Counted from the stretch's first letter, positions 25,251-35,202 are shown. The stretch is 64,000 nt of DNA from an uncultured Clostridium sp. (GCA_934746015.1 CAKVEW010000006.1:1-64000), one strand, 5' to 3'. The notes: generated from the sequence alone by a model not told the origin. Translations and numbers: made by a program.

Positions 25251-25290
25251 AAAAAATAACTGCCTCATAATTATGAGACAGTTATTTTTT
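25251..25290. terminator. Bidirectional terminator between convergent genes
   Basis: AAAAAATAACTG (25251-25262) pairs with CAGTTATTTTTT (25279-25290). After one mismatch, CTCATAA pairs with TTATGAG. It overlaps the thiI stop codon and serves both directions. Confidence 0.85.
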
Positions 25291-26444
25291 TAGTTAAATA
25301 CTACAAGTTCTGTTTCATCAATTGCCTTTTTAACTAATTCTTCTATATTTAAAGTTTCTTCTGATTTTCTTATTAAATCTAATCTTGGTTTAGTTTTAGG
25401 ATGCTTTGGAACAAATATTGTACAACAATCTTCATATGGTAATATTGATGTTTCATAAGTATCTATTTCTCTAGCTATATCCATAATATCAGTTTTATCC
25501 ATAGCTATTAAAGGTCTAAATACTGGTCTATCAGCACAATCATTACTTACTATTAGCCCTTCCATAGTTTGGCTAGCAACTTGACCTATGCTTTCTCCTG
25601 TAGCTACTGATTGAATTCCATACTTTTCAGCTAATGAGCATGCTACTCTCATCATGAATCTTCTCATGATTATAGTTAATTCATCCTCTCTACAACCATT
25701 TATAATAGCCATTTGAATTTCTGTAAAAGGTACTATATGTAAATTAACTCTTTCAGTATAATTTGATAGTATCTTAGCTAAATCCTTAACCTTATCCTTT
25801 GCTCTTTCAGAAGTATATGGGTGACTATGATAATATACACAGTGTAGTTCTACCCCTCTTCTAGCCATTAAATAACCAGCAACTGGTGAATCTATCCCAC
25901 CTGATAGCATAAGCATAGTACTTCCATTAATTCCATATGGAAGTCCTCCAACACCTTTAATCTTATCTTTAGTTGTATAAATATATGCATTTTCTCTAAT
26001 TTCAATATTTACTAAGCAATCTGGATTTTTAACTTTAACTTCTAATCCATTCATATTATAAACTACAAAGGCCCCTACTTCTTTAGATGTCTCTAAAGAA
26101 TTCTTAGGAAAAGCTTTATTAGCTCTATTAGTTTCTATTTTAAAATTCTTAGGATTAGCTTCTTTAACCTTTTTTAATGCTTCTTCTTTTATAGCTTGCA
26201 TATCTCTAGGAACTTCTGTTACTATACAAACTTCAGCTACTCCAAATACTTTTCTCACTCTTTCAGCAGCTTCTTCAATGTTATCTGCCTTAATGAAATA
26301 TCTACCTTGATCAGAGATTAAAGAATATTCAAGACCTTTTAATTTTCTTTTTATATTATCTCTTAATTTCTTTTCAAATTTATTTCTATTTAATCCCTTT
26401 AGAAATATTTCTGATGCATATTTTACTAATATTAATTTATTCAT
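25290..26444 (-). CDS. thiI: tRNA 4-thiouridine synthetase ThiI (no rhodanese domain)
   Basis: The 384-residue protein has an N-terminal ferredoxin-like domain, a THUMP domain (about 60-165) and a PP-loop adenylation domain with SGGIDSPV near residue 180. The C-terminal rhodanese domain of E. coli ThiI is absent, as in Bacillus and clostridial forms that take sulfur directly from a dedicated cysteine desulfurase. That desulfurase is encoded immediately upstream with a 4-base overlap. It makes s4U8 in tRNA and possibly the thiazole sulfur. GAGGAG precedes the ATG. Confidence 0.94.
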   Translation of the reverse strand: MNKLILVKYASEIFLKGLNRNKFEKKLRDNIKRKLKGLEYSLISDQGRYFIKADNIEEAAERVRKVFGVAEVCIVTEVPRDMQAIKEEALKKVKEANPKNFKIETNRANKAFPKNSLETSKEVGAFVVYNMNGLEVKVKNPDCLVNIEIRENAYIYTTKDKIKGVGGLPYGINGSTMLMLSGGIDSPVAGYLMARRGVELHCVYYHSHPYTSERAKDKVKDLAKILSNYTERVNLHIVPFTEIQMAIINGCREDELTIIMRRFMMRVACSLAEKYGIQSVATGESIGQVASQTMEGLIVSNDCADRPVFRPLIAMDKTDIMDIAREIDTYETSILPYEDCCTIFVPKHPKTKPRLDLIRKSEETLNIEELVKKAIDETELVVFN

Positions 26445-27586
26445 CTTTTAACTCTCCTCAAAAATGTTAGTGAACTTTTTAGTACTTCTATAACTTTATC
26501 AACTTCTTCTTTTGTGTTATTTTTAGAAAATGAAAATCTAATAGCACTTTCAACTTCAGCTTTGTTTAATCCTAATTCTTTAATAACATAGCTTCCTTGA
26601 ACTGCACTTGTTTTTGAAGTACAAGCTGAACCTGTAGCAACATAAATATCATTTTCTTCTAATAAATGAAGTAATACTTCTGCCTTAACTCCTATGAACG
26701 ATACATTTAAAATATAAGGGGTAAAATCTTCTCTTAAAGGACTATTTATTCTTATATTTTTTATTTCTCCCAATCTATCTATCATATATTCTTTAAGAGC
26801 TTTTACATATTCAAAATTAGAATTTATGTTTTCCATAGTTATTTCTGCTGCTTTGTAAAGACCAATTATTCCAGGTACATTATGTGTTCCGCCTCTTATT
26901 CCGCCTTCTTGGCTTCCACCATTTATTAAAGGATTTAATACTATTCCCTTTTTTAGATAAACAAATCCAACACCCTTTGGTCCATGTATCTTATGTCCTG
27001 CTGCTGTTAACATATCAATATTCATCTTTTTTACATCTATGTTTAACTTTCCATAGGACTGAACAGCATCTACATGAAATCTTGCTCTAGAACTTTTTTC
27101 CTTTATTAACTTCCCTATGTTTTCAATATCTTGAATTGCTCCCATTTCATTGTTTACATGCATTATTGAAACTAAAACAGTGTCCTTTGAAATAGAGTTT
27201 TTTAATTCTTCTAATGATATTTTTCCTTCTTTATCAACATTTAAATATGTTACTCTAACACCATTCTTTTCTAGCTCTTTATATGTCATTAATACTGAAT
27301 GATGCTCAAATACAGTAGTAATTACATGATGCCCTGGCTTTACTAATCCCTTTATTATTAAGTTATTTCCTTCACTTCCACCTGATGTAAATAATATTTC
27401 ATCCTTAGAAGCATTTAAACTCTTACCTATAAACTCCCTTGCATCAGTTATTTTCTTTTCAGCTTTAATTCCTATTTTATGGAGAGATGATGGATTGCCG
27501 AAATATTCCTCCATGGCTTTTGCTGTTTCTTCTATAACTTCTTTATAAGGTTTTGTAGTTGCACTATTGTCAAAATATATTTCCAA
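26441..27586 (-). CDS. Cysteine desulfurase partner of ThiI (NifS/NifZ-type)
   Basis: The 381-residue class V aminotransferase fold has the PLP lysine in TAAGHKIHGPKGVGF and the catalytic Cys in TGSACTSKTS. The nucleotide-like phosphate grip FTSGGSEGNN is also present. It takes sulfur from cysteine as an enzyme persulfide and passes it to ThiI, which overlaps it by 4 bases. The start is TTG at 27586 with GGGAGGG upstream. In Bacillus the equivalent pair is nifZ-thiI. Confidence 0.93.
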   Translation of the reverse strand: MEIYFDNSATTKPYKEVIEETAKAMEEYFGNPSSLHKIGIKAEKKITDAREFIGKSLNASKDEILFTSGGSEGNNLIIKGLVKPGHHVITTVFEHHSVLMTYKELEKNGVRVTYLNVDKEGKISLEELKNSISKDTVLVSIMHVNNEMGAIQDIENIGKLIKEKSSRARFHVDAVQSYGKLNIDVKKMNIDMLTAAGHKIHGPKGVGFVYLKKGIVLNPLINGGSQEGGIRGGTHNVPGIIGLYKAAEITMENINSNFEYVKALKEYMIDRLGEIKNIRINSPLREDFTPYILNVSFIGVKAEVLLHLLEENDIYVATGSACTSKTSAVQGSYVIKELGLNKAEVESAIRFSFSKNNTKEEVDKVIEVLKSSLTFLRRVKR

Positions 27587-27667
27587 AGTTTATCCCTCCC
27601 TTTAGCGTTTTACAATAGATTTACACTTAATATAACAAATTTCTATAAATAAATAAAGGTCAAGAAC

Positions 27668-27740
27668 AAAAAAAAGAGATAAATATCATATTCATTTCCA
27701 CCTCCTAAACTTCAAGTGGCCCTCATATGATATTTATCTC
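27668..27740 (-). terminator. Terminator of thrC-thrB-ACT operon (repeat family 2, copy 2)
   Basis: GAGATAAATATCATAT (27676-27691) pairs perfectly with ATATGATATTTATCTC (27725-27740). Eight A at 27668-27675 give a T-run for the minus transcript. The loop carries AGGAGGTGGAA followed by ATG. The arms match those at 11789-11857 with a compensated base-pair change. Confidence 0.75.
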
Positions 27741-27829
27741 CTTAAAAATTGAAGGAAGGAATATATAAAAAGTTATTCACTAAGAAATTTTTTTATAAAT
27801 TCCAAAAGATTTCAATTTTTTTAGGTAAC

Positions 27830-28267
27830 CTACTCCATTGCTATAAAATCGACTTTTTCAACATCCTTAATTTTAGATAAGCCTTCCATTAAAGTGGTTA
27901 AGTCTCCATTAATGGTTGATATATTAATAGTTAAGCTTACATTAGCTTTTTGATTCATTGGTATACCTTGATTAATAGTTATTATACTACCACCTTCCTC
28001 AGAAATATAATTTAATATTTCTGAAAGTACACCCTTCTTATCATTAATAATTAAGTTTATTGTTACCTTCTGCCCTTGATCCGTTTCTGCTAAATCAAAA
28101 ACAGTTTCTTTATATTTATAATATACACTTCTACTAATATTAACAGTTTTCGCAGCTTCAGTAACATCTTTTACCTTGCCTTCTTTTAATAATCTTTTAG
28201 CATCTACTACTTTTTCATAAACATCTGGTAATGCTCTTTTATCAACAATCAAATAATTACCCTTCAT
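27830..28267 (-). CDS. ACT-domain regulatory protein (PheB/UPF0735 type)
   Basis: The 145-residue protein has an N-terminal helical segment with a helix-turn-helix look (DVTEAAKTVNISRSVYYKYK). A C-terminal ACT domain follows (QKVTINLIINDKKGVLSEILNYISEEGGSI), the small-molecule-binding module often sensing amino acids. It is the last gene of the threonine operon and overlaps thrB. The start is the ATG at 28267 with AAAGGTGAT upstream; a longer frame would begin at a GTG inside that site. Probably a feedback sensor or regulator of amino-acid synthesis. Confidence 0.87.
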   Translation of the reverse strand: MKGNYLIVDKRALPDVYEKVVDAKRLLKEGKVKDVTEAAKTVNISRSVYYKYKETVFDLAETDQGQKVTINLIINDKKGVLSEILNYISEEGGSIITINQGIPMNQKANVSLTINISTINGDLTTLMEGLSKIKDVEKVDFIAME

Positions 28268-29162
28268 TAGTATCACCTTTATATACTATAGCCCCCAAAT
28301 TATCTATATCAAGTTCTTTAACCTGCCAAGTAATATCTTCATCTCTTAAAAATTCTTTTATTTTATTAATTATTTCCTTCTCATCATTTTTTATAAGAAC
28401 CATAATAGTTGGTCCTGCCCCACTTAAAAAACAACTTAAGGCTCCTAAAGATATACATTTATTATAAACTAAATCATAATTCTTTATTAATGGACTTCTA
28501 TATTTTTCATGTATGGCATCCTTGCAACCACATCTTAACAAATCATAATTACCATTTGCAAAGGCGGAAATCATTAAAGATACCCTACTTATGTTATATA
28601 TTGCATCTTTAAATTCAACTTCCTTAGGTAATACCTTTCTTGCAGTTGATGTAGCTAATTGGAAATTAGGAATTATAGATATAAAACTAATGCCCTCTTT
28701 TATATCTATTTTATTATATATTGCCCTTTTATCTTCCACTAATGATACAACCATTCCCCCAAAAAAAGCTGGAGCTATATTATCTGGATGTCCTTCTATT
28801 TCAACTCCAATTTTAAATAGTTCATCAATACTTAATGGGTTACCCATAATATTATTTGCTCCTAAAAGTCCAGCTACTATACAAGCAGAGCTTGATCCAA
28901 GTCCTCTTGATATAGGAATATCTTCTCTTACTAAGCTTATTTTTAATCCTGAAGGTTCATAACCACACTTTTCAAAACAAATTATCATAGATTTATAAAG
29001 GATATTATCCTCATTAGAAAACTCTTCTCTAAAACCAAAGAATTTAATTTCTGTACCCTCTTCTGAAAATTCAAATTCATTATACAAATTAAAAGCTATT
29101 CCTAATGTATCAAAGCCTGGCCCAATATTCGCAGATGTGGCTGGAACTCTAACTCTAACCAT
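28257..29162 (-). CDS. thrB: Homoserine kinase
   Basis: The 301-residue GHMP kinase phosphorylates homoserine for threonine synthesis. N-terminal VRVPATSANIGPGFDTLG and the ATP loop ISRGLGSSSACIVAG are diagnostic. C-terminal FLSGAGPTIMVL is the third GHMP motif. The start is the ATG at 29162 with TTAGGTGAT upstream, which overlaps the thrC stop. An in-frame GTG 9 bases earlier lies in the ribosome site. It is translationally coupled in thrC-thrB-ACT. Confidence 0.95.
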   Translation of the reverse strand: MVRVRVPATSANIGPGFDTLGIAFNLYNEFEFSEEGTEIKFFGFREEFSNEDNILYKSMIICFEKCGYEPSGLKISLVREDIPISRGLGSSSACIVAGLLGANNIMGNPLSIDELFKIGVEIEGHPDNIAPAFFGGMVVSLVEDKRAIYNKIDIKEGISFISIIPNFQLATSTARKVLPKEVEFKDAIYNISRVSLMISAFANGNYDLLRCGCKDAIHEKYRSPLIKNYDLVYNKCISLGALSCFLSGAGPTIMVLIKNDEKEIINKIKEFLRDEDITWQVKELDIDNLGAIVYKGDTNEG

Positions 29163-30621
29163 TATTATCACCTAAAAAATTTAATAAAGCCTCTTTTAAT
29201 TCATTAGCTTCACAGGTATATTTATGGATAATTTCTTTTTCATCTAGTGCTTTTAAATTATTGGGTACTTCAACCTTTGAATAATCATATATCTTATCTA
29301 TTGCTTTGAAATCGTTAGCTTCCTCAAGTTCTAGTTCTAATGCATTTACAATGCTTCTTGGGAACTTATATGGACTTGCTGTAGAAGCAATTAAATATGG
29401 CCTTCTATCATTAGTATCACTTATGTACTTATTTAAGACCACATAAGCAACTGCAGTATGAGTATCAATTAAATAGCCCTTTTTATTATATAATTCCTTT
29501 ATTGCTTTATATACTTCTTCTTTATTAGCATAATTACCGTAAAAATCCACTAAGCCCTCTTTTATTTTTTCATTGACAGTATATATGCCTTTAGAACTTA
29601 ACTCTTCCATTAAGCCCTTTATTTCATTATAGTCCCTACCACTTGCTTCAAATAAAAGTCTTTCTAAATTAGATGAAACTAATATGTCCATAGAAGGTGA
29701 TTCAGTTAAAATAAGTTCCCTTCTTCTGTCATATACTCCCATATTAAAAAAATCAGAAAGTACATTATTTTCATTAGATGCACATATAAACTTTGCAATA
29801 GGAAGCCCCATTTCCCTTGCATAATATGCAGCAAGTATATTCCCGAAATTTCCAGTAGGAACTACTACATTTATTTTATCCCCTCTTTTTATTTCTTGCT
29901 TATTTACTAATTGAAGGTAACCGTAGAAATAATAAATAATTTGTGGTATTAACCTTCCAATATTAATTGAGTTGGCAGAAGATAGTATGAAATTCTTTTC
30001 TTTTAACTCTTCTTTAAAATCATTATCCCCAAATAATTCTTTTACTCCTTTTTGAGCATCATCAAAATTACCATTGATTCCAACTACACTTACATTATTC
30101 CCATCTTGTGTAACCATCTGCATTTCTTGTATAGGACTTACACCCTCCTTAGGATAATACACCATAACTTTAAATCCATCTAAGTTTTTAAAGCCTTCTA
30201 GTGCTGCTTTTCCCGTATCACCAGAAGTTGCTGCTAAAATTACTATTTCATCTTTTATATTAAGATTCTTTTTTGCTAAACTCATAATTTGCGGAAGAAA
30301 TAATAATGCTGCATCTTTAAAAGCTGAAGTTGGCCCATGATATAACTCTAAAAAACCATCTTTTTCTACTACATTAAACCTACCTGTATATGCCTTACTT
30401 ATAGCAGTCTTAAGTTCATCAATATTAAAATCTTTAAAATATTCTTTTAAGACCTCTAAAGAAAGTTCTTCATAAGTTATATTTGTTTTGTCTTTAAGTT
30501 TCTCAAATAAATTTGGAAAACTTGTAGGAACATATAGTCCTCCATCTTTAGAAATTCCATTAATAATTGCTTGTGAAGAAGATATATCTACTTCTCCTCC
30601 CCTGGTACTAATAAACCTCAT
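29155..30621 (-). CDS. thrC: Threonine synthase
   Basis: The 488-residue PLP enzyme is of the longer, yeast/E. coli-type class. N-terminal MRFISTRGGEVDISSSQAI and the PLP lysine in GPTSAFKDAALLFLPQ are clear. The phosphate-binding VVPTGNFGNILAAYYA is also present. It converts O-phosphohomoserine to threonine. First gene of a three-gene operon with thrB and an ACT-domain gene; hom is not in the window. GGGGTGATTTT precedes the ATG. Confidence 0.95.
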   Translation of the reverse strand: MRFISTRGGEVDISSSQAIINGISKDGGLYVPTSFPNLFEKLKDKTNITYEELSLEVLKEYFKDFNIDELKTAISKAYTGRFNVVEKDGFLELYHGPTSAFKDAALLFLPQIMSLAKKNLNIKDEIVILAATSGDTGKAALEGFKNLDGFKVMVYYPKEGVSPIQEMQMVTQDGNNVSVVGINGNFDDAQKGVKELFGDNDFKEELKEKNFILSSANSINIGRLIPQIIYYFYGYLQLVNKQEIKRGDKINVVVPTGNFGNILAAYYAREMGLPIAKFICASNENNVLSDFFNMGVYDRRRELILTESPSMDILVSSNLERLLFEASGRDYNEIKGLMEELSSKGIYTVNEKIKEGLVDFYGNYANKEEVYKAIKELYNKKGYLIDTHTAVAYVVLNKYISDTNDRRPYLIASTASPYKFPRSIVNALELELEEANDFKAIDKIYDYSKVEVPNNLKALDEKEIIHKYTCEANELKEALLNFLGDNNG

Positions 30622-30658
30622 AAAATCACCCCAAATCTTGGTTTATATTCCTTTATTT

Positions 30659-30687
30659 ATAGTACCATGTTTTTTATTCGTATACAA
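30659..30687 (-). promoter_or_regulatory. Sigma-A-like promoter of the thr operon
   Basis: On the minus strand TTGTAT (30687-30682) and TACTAT (30664-30659) are separated by exactly 17 bases, about 40 bases ahead of thrC. No attenuator or T-box fits in the short leader. Confidence 0.6.
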
Positions 30688-30710
30688 GTGTTTTTGTTAT
30701 AACTACAAAA

Positions 30711-30746
30711 ATAAGAGAGCTTTTAATTAATCTTAAGCTCTCTTAT
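30711..30746. terminator. Terminator of the P-type ATPase gene
   Basis: ATAAGAGAGCTT (30711-30722) pairs with AAGCTCTCTTAT (30735-30746), 20 bases past the ATPase stop. Confidence 0.75.
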
Positions 30747-30765
30747 AAATATCCTATACTGTTTA

Positions 30766-33312
30766 TTATTTAGACTTAATAAATAGATAAAGACTATTTA
30801 TTAAGAATATTACACCTGAATAAAATAATACAATTGCCCATTGGCCTATTGTTAATGGTATTGTATTAAATACATTCGCTAAGAAAGGTATATATAAAAT
30901 TGCCATTACCATAGATATTGAAACTAATACTGCCCCAACTAAATATGGATTACTAAAAGCCTTAATTTCAAAAATAGAATGTCTTTCAGATCTACACTCA
31001 AATACGTGTAAAAGTTGAGACATGACTAATGTAATTAAAGCAAGGGTTCTACAAGTAGCTAAATCCATCCCATATAGTCTTCCTGTCATAAATGATAATA
31101 ATGTGCATATTCCAATTAAACAGCCTCTAATTACTATTTTTGACCACAATCCTCTTGCAAATATACTTTCTCCTTTTTTCCTTGGTTGTTGCATCATTAT
31201 ATCTTTATCTGGAGGATCAACTCCAAGTGCTATGGCTGGAAGCCCATCTGTAGCTAAATTTACAAATAATATTTGAATTGGAGTTAGTGGGTTAGGCAAA
31301 TAAAAAATAGAAGCTAAAAACATTGTAAGTACTTCTCCCAAGTTACAAGATAATAAGTATCTAATAAATTTTCTTATATTATCATATATTATTCTACCTT
31401 CTTCTACAGCTGATACTATAGTTGCAAAATTATCATCCATCAATACCATTGATGCAGCTTCCTTTGTTACATCTGTACCTGAGATTCCCATAGCTATTCC
31501 TATATCTGCTTCTTTAATAGCAGGTGCATCATTAACACCATCTCCTGTCATTGCTACTATATTATTTTGTCTTTTAAATGCCTTAACAATTCTTAGCTTA
31601 TGATGTGGAGATACTCTAGCAAATACCCTAATATTTTTTACTTTTTTTATTAATTCTTCATCACTAATTTTTTCTATTTCTTCTCCAGTAATAGCTTGAT
31701 CATCTGTATTACAAATATTTATTGATTTAGCAATAGCTAATGCTGTGTTCTTATGATCTCCAGTAATCATTACTGGCTGTATACCTGCAAGCTTACATTT
31801 TAAAACTGCATCTCTAACTTCAATTCTAGGTGGATCAATACTTCCTGCAACTCCTAAAAAAATCAAATCCTTTTCTAAGTCCTCTCCTCTTGTTAAACCA
31901 GTTTCTTTATAAGCAGATGCAATACATCTAAGAGCTCTATTTGACATAGCTTCTATATATGAGGCAACTTGTCTTTTCTTTTGAGATGTTAAGGGCTTAA
32001 CAACTCCATTTTCTAAAATCTGTGTACATCTTTCTATTACTCTTTCTGGTGCTCCTTTCACATAGCAAGCTTCTTTGCTACCTTCTCTTACTATAACACT
32101 CATCATTTTTCTATTTGAGTCAAAAGGAATGTCGAAGGTTCTATTAGTCTTTGACATAAAGTCTTTCAAAATATTTACTTCATTAAAAAAAGCTTTTACT
32201 AAAGCAGTTTCAGTAGGATCTCCTAAAAGAGCCTTATCTATGTTTTTACTATTGAAATCATAATTAAAATCATTACAGTAAACAAAAGCCTTTACTAAAG
32301 TCAAATGATTTTTCAATTCATCCTTATCTAAGTCATAAATTCTTCCATTAATATATACTTCTTTTACTGTCATTTTATTTTGTGTAAGTGTTCCTGTTTT
32401 ATCAGAGCATATTACAGATGTACACCCTAATGTTTCTACAGCTGGCAGTTTTCTAACTAATGCATTTTTCTTTAACATTCTAGATACTCCTAATGCAAGA
32501 GCAACTGTTACTATAGCGGCTAATCCTTCTGGTATTGCTGCAACAGCTAGTGAAACTCCAAGTAAAAACATTTCAGTAATTTCATTTCCTCTAATTATTC
32601 CAAGAATAGTAACAACAGCGCATATAGCTAAGCAAAGTACTACAAGAATTTTCCCTAGTGAATCTAGTCTCTCTCTAAGTGGAGACTTTTCCTCTTCTAT
32701 ATTATCTAAAAGATTTGCTATCTTACCCATTTCAGTCCTCATTCCAACACTATCAACAAGTAATGCTCCTCTTCCTTTTAATATAGTAGTTCCCATAAAT
32801 CCTTGGTTTTTCCCCTTCTTTGAGTCCTTTGAAACACCAACTGATTCTCCTGTTAAAAGTGATTCATCTACCATTATTCCTGATGATTCAATAAAAATTC
32901 CATCAGCAGGTATTCTATCTCCAGCTTCTAAAATTATTAAATCTCCTAAAGTAACTTCTATAGAATTTATTACTTTTAAAATTCCATCTCTAACAACCTT
33001 ACAAGTAGGTGCTGCAAGTTCCTTTAAAGCTTCTAGAGATTTTTCCGTTCTATACTCTTGTATAAAGCCCATAATTGCATTTACAACTACTATAATTAGT
33101 ATTGTAATAGCATCAGCCATATCTCCCATTAGCCCTGATATAACTGTAGCTGCTATTAATACCCAAACTATAAAATCATTAAATTGAGATAAAAATATTA
33201 CTATAGGTGATGACTTTTTCTTATGGAATATTTCATTTAATCCATAGTTTTTTTGTCTTTTTTCCGCTTCCTTTGTAGATAGTCCCATTGATATTTCTCG
33301 CTCCTGTATCAC
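30766..33312 (-). CDS. P-type Ca2+-transporting ATPase (P2A-like)
   Basis: The 848-residue pump has an N-terminal cation ATPase domain, actuator loop TGES (154-157) and the metal-site helix AAIPEGLAA (259-267). The phosphorylation motif is CSDKTGTLT (Asp304) and the hinge is MTGDGVNDAPA. PEGL and the C-terminal six-helix domain place it with SERCA/PMCA-like calcium pumps, which expel Ca2+ at the cost of ATP. It starts at GTG 33312 with GGAGG 7 bases upstream. An ATG eight codons later is a weaker alternative. Single gene. Confidence 0.93.
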   Translation of the reverse strand: MIQEREISMGLSTKEAEKRQKNYGLNEIFHKKKSSPIVIFLSQFNDFIVWVLIAATVISGLMGDMADAITILIIVVVNAIMGFIQEYRTEKSLEALKELAAPTCKVVRDGILKVINSIEVTLGDLIILEAGDRIPADGIFIESSGIMVDESLLTGESVGVSKDSKKGKNQGFMGTTILKGRGALLVDSVGMRTEMGKIANLLDNIEEEKSPLRERLDSLGKILVVLCLAICAVVTILGIIRGNEITEMFLLGVSLAVAAIPEGLAAIVTVALALGVSRMLKKNALVRKLPAVETLGCTSVICSDKTGTLTQNKMTVKEVYINGRIYDLDKDELKNHLTLVKAFVYCNDFNYDFNSKNIDKALLGDPTETALVKAFFNEVNILKDFMSKTNRTFDIPFDSNRKMMSVIVREGSKEACYVKGAPERVIERCTQILENGVVKPLTSQKKRQVASYIEAMSNRALRCIASAYKETGLTRGEDLEKDLIFLGVAGSIDPPRIEVRDAVLKCKLAGIQPVMITGDHKNTALAIAKSINICNTDDQAITGEEIEKISDEELIKKVKNIRVFARVSPHHKLRIVKAFKRQNNIVAMTGDGVNDAPAIKEADIGIAMGISGTDVTKEAASMVLMDDNFATIVSAVEEGRIIYDNIRKFIRYLLSCNLGEVLTMFLASIFYLPNPLTPIQILFVNLATDGLPAIALGVDPPDKDIMMQQPRKKGESIFARGLWSKIVIRGCLIGICTLLSFMTGRLYGMDLATCRTLALITLVMSQLLHVFECRSERHSIFEIKAFSNPYLVGAVLVSISMVMAILYIPFLANVFNTIPLTIGQWAIVLFYSGVIFLINSLYLFIKSK

Positions 33313-33463
33313 CGGTTGTCCTCCTTATAATAGTTTCTATATATTATATTTAGTAAATCTATATATATGATTTTTTTATAAATTTTAGCTAATATTTTAT
33401 TAATATCTTAGAAAATGTTTAGTTTAAATATATAGAATTCTACACATACTTTTATTAGGTCTC

Positions 33464-33492
33464 TTTACAAAATTAAAATATAAATATAGAAT
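33464..33492 (+). promoter_or_regulatory. Sigma-A-like promoter of the pyrophosphatase gene
   Basis: TTTACA (33464-33469), a 17-base spacer and TAGAAT (33487-33492) precede the gene at 33530. Confidence 0.45.
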
Positions 33493-33529
33493 ATGTATAG
33501 ATAATTAATAAACTAAGGAGGGTAATAAC

Positions 33530-35167
33530 TTGAAAGATGTAATATACGTAACTGGACATAAAAATCCAGATTCAGATTCAATATGTGCTGCATTTGCATA
33601 TGCTGAATTTAAAAATAAGACAGGCAATATGCCTGCAATTCCTGTTAGACTTGGTAATGTAAATAGGGAAACACAATATATTTTAGATTATTTTGGAGTT
33701 GAGGCTCCACAATTATTAAAAACAGTAAAATTAAAGGTAGGAGATCTTGATTTTGATAGAATAACTCCTGTATCACCTGAAATATCTTTAAAAATGGCTT
33801 GGAACATAATGAGAGAAAAGAACATAAAAACTCTTCCTGTAGCTGATGAAAATAATCACTTACTAGGAGTTTTAGCTATTTCAAACTTAACTTCTTGTTA
33901 TATGGATATATGGGATAACAAGATTTTAGCAAAAAGTAATACTACTTTTAATAACATAGTTGATACTTTATCAGCAAAAGAAATTTATACAAATTCTAAT
34001 ACAAATAATTTCCCAGGTAAGATAGTAGTTACTGCAATGAAACCTGAAAGTATGAAGGATCATATAGAAGCTGGAGATATAGCAATAGTTGGAGATAGAG
34101 AAGAAGTTCAAAGTGCATTATTAGACATGGGAATTTCTCTTATGATAATAACTGGCTCACATGTTCCAACTGAAAAAATAGTTGAAAAGGCTAAAAAGGC
34201 TAATATAAGTGTAATAAGCACTCCTCATGATTCCTTTACAGCCTCAAGACTTATAGTTCAAAGTATCCCTGTTGGATATGTTATGATAAAGGATAAATTA
34301 GTTACTTTCTCAACTGAAGAATTAGTTGAAGATATAAAGCCTGTAATGATTGAAACTAGATTTAGAAGCTATCCTGTAATAGATGGAAATGGAAAAGTTC
34401 TTGGTACTATGTCAAGATATCATTTAATTTCAAATTACAAGAAGAAAATAATTCAAGTGGATCATAATGAAAGAAGCCAATCAGTAGATGGATTAGAAGA
34501 AGCTGATATTTTAGAAATCATAGACCATCATAGAGTTGCTGATATACAAACTAATGGTCCATTATACTTTAGAAGTGAACCTATTGGAAGTACTTCTACT
34601 ATAGTTGGTAAATGCTTCTTTGAAAATGGAATTAGACCTTCAAAGCAAGCAGCTGGACTTTTATGTGGAGCAATTATTTCTGATACATTATTATTCAGAA
34701 GTCCAACATGTACACCAATAGACAAGCAAACTTGCTTAAGACTTGCTGAAATTGCTGGAATAAATGTTGAAGAGTTTGCTAAAGAAATGTTTAAAGCTGG
34801 TACTTCCCTAAAAGGAAAAACAGTTAAAGAAATCTTTAATCAAGACTTTAAACCATTTGCAATTGGAGATACTAAAGTTGGTATAGCTCAAGTTAACACT
34901 ATGGATATAGAAGGATTTATGCCTTTAAAAGAAGAAATGTTAACATATATGAATAACAAAGCTAAAGAAGCTGGTTTAGATATGACTTTACTATTATTAA
35001 CTGATATTCTTAATGAAGGATCTCAAATATTAGTAGCTGGTGATAAACCTGAAATTGCTGAAAAAGCTTTCAATGTTACTTTAAAAGATAGCACTGCATT
35101 CTTAGATGGAGTACTTTCAAGAAAGAAACAAGTTGTACCACCAATAACTTCAGCAATAAACGGCTAA
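33530..35167 (+). CDS. CBS/DRTGG-domain manganese-dependent inorganic pyrophosphatase
   Basis: The 545-residue protein is a family II PPase. The DHH domain begins GHKNPDSDS and continues with IIDHHR. It is interrupted by a regulatory insert of CBS, DRTGG and CBS modules (about residues 70-300). A C-terminal DHHA2 domain ends with SRKKQVVPP. Full-length family II enzymes without the insert are about 310 residues. CBS-PPases hydrolyse pyrophosphate under control of adenine nucleotides and, with DRTGG, Ap4A. The start is TTG with AGGAGGG upstream. Single gene. Confidence 0.94.
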   Translation: MKDVIYVTGHKNPDSDSICAAFAYAEFKNKTGNMPAIPVRLGNVNRETQYILDYFGVEAPQLLKTVKLKVGDLDFDRITPVSPEISLKMAWNIMREKNIKTLPVADENNHLLGVLAISNLTSCYMDIWDNKILAKSNTTFNNIVDTLSAKEIYTNSNTNNFPGKIVVTAMKPESMKDHIEAGDIAIVGDREEVQSALLDMGISLMIITGSHVPTEKIVEKAKKANISVISTPHDSFTASRLIVQSIPVGYVMIKDKLVTFSTEELVEDIKPVMIETRFRSYPVIDGNGKVLGTMSRYHLISNYKKKIIQVDHNERSQSVDGLEEADILEIIDHHRVADIQTNGPLYFRSEPIGSTSTIVGKCFFENGIRPSKQAAGLLCGAIISDTLLFRSPTCTPIDKQTCLRLAEIAGINVEEFAKEMFKAGTSLKGKTVKEIFNQDFKPFAIGDTKVGIAQVNTMDIEGFMPLKEEMLTYMNNKAKEAGLDMTLLLLTDILNEGSQILVAGDKPEIAEKAFNVTLKDSTAFLDGVLSRKKQVVPPITSAING

Positions 35168-35169
35168 AG

Positions 35170-35191
35170 TGGAGCTAACACATCAGCTCCA
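35170..35191 (+). terminator. Short hairpin after the pyrophosphatase
   Basis: TGGAGCT (35170-35176) pairs with AGCTCCA (35185-35191), 3 bases past the stop. The real terminator may be the one in the following repeat. Confidence 0.4.
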
Positions 35192-35202
35192 AATGAAAAC
35201 TT

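Noticed and set aside
30622..30690. Possible T-box or attenuator before thrC.
   Set aside because: The leader between the promoter and thrC is only about 40 bases and lacks a hairpin or specifier-like structure.
33313..33529. Looked for a manganese (yybP-ykoY) or other riboswitch ahead of the Ca2+-type ATPase.
   Set aside because: The region is plain AT-rich sequence with no conserved riboswitch core or strong paired structure; only promoter-like hexamers are visible.
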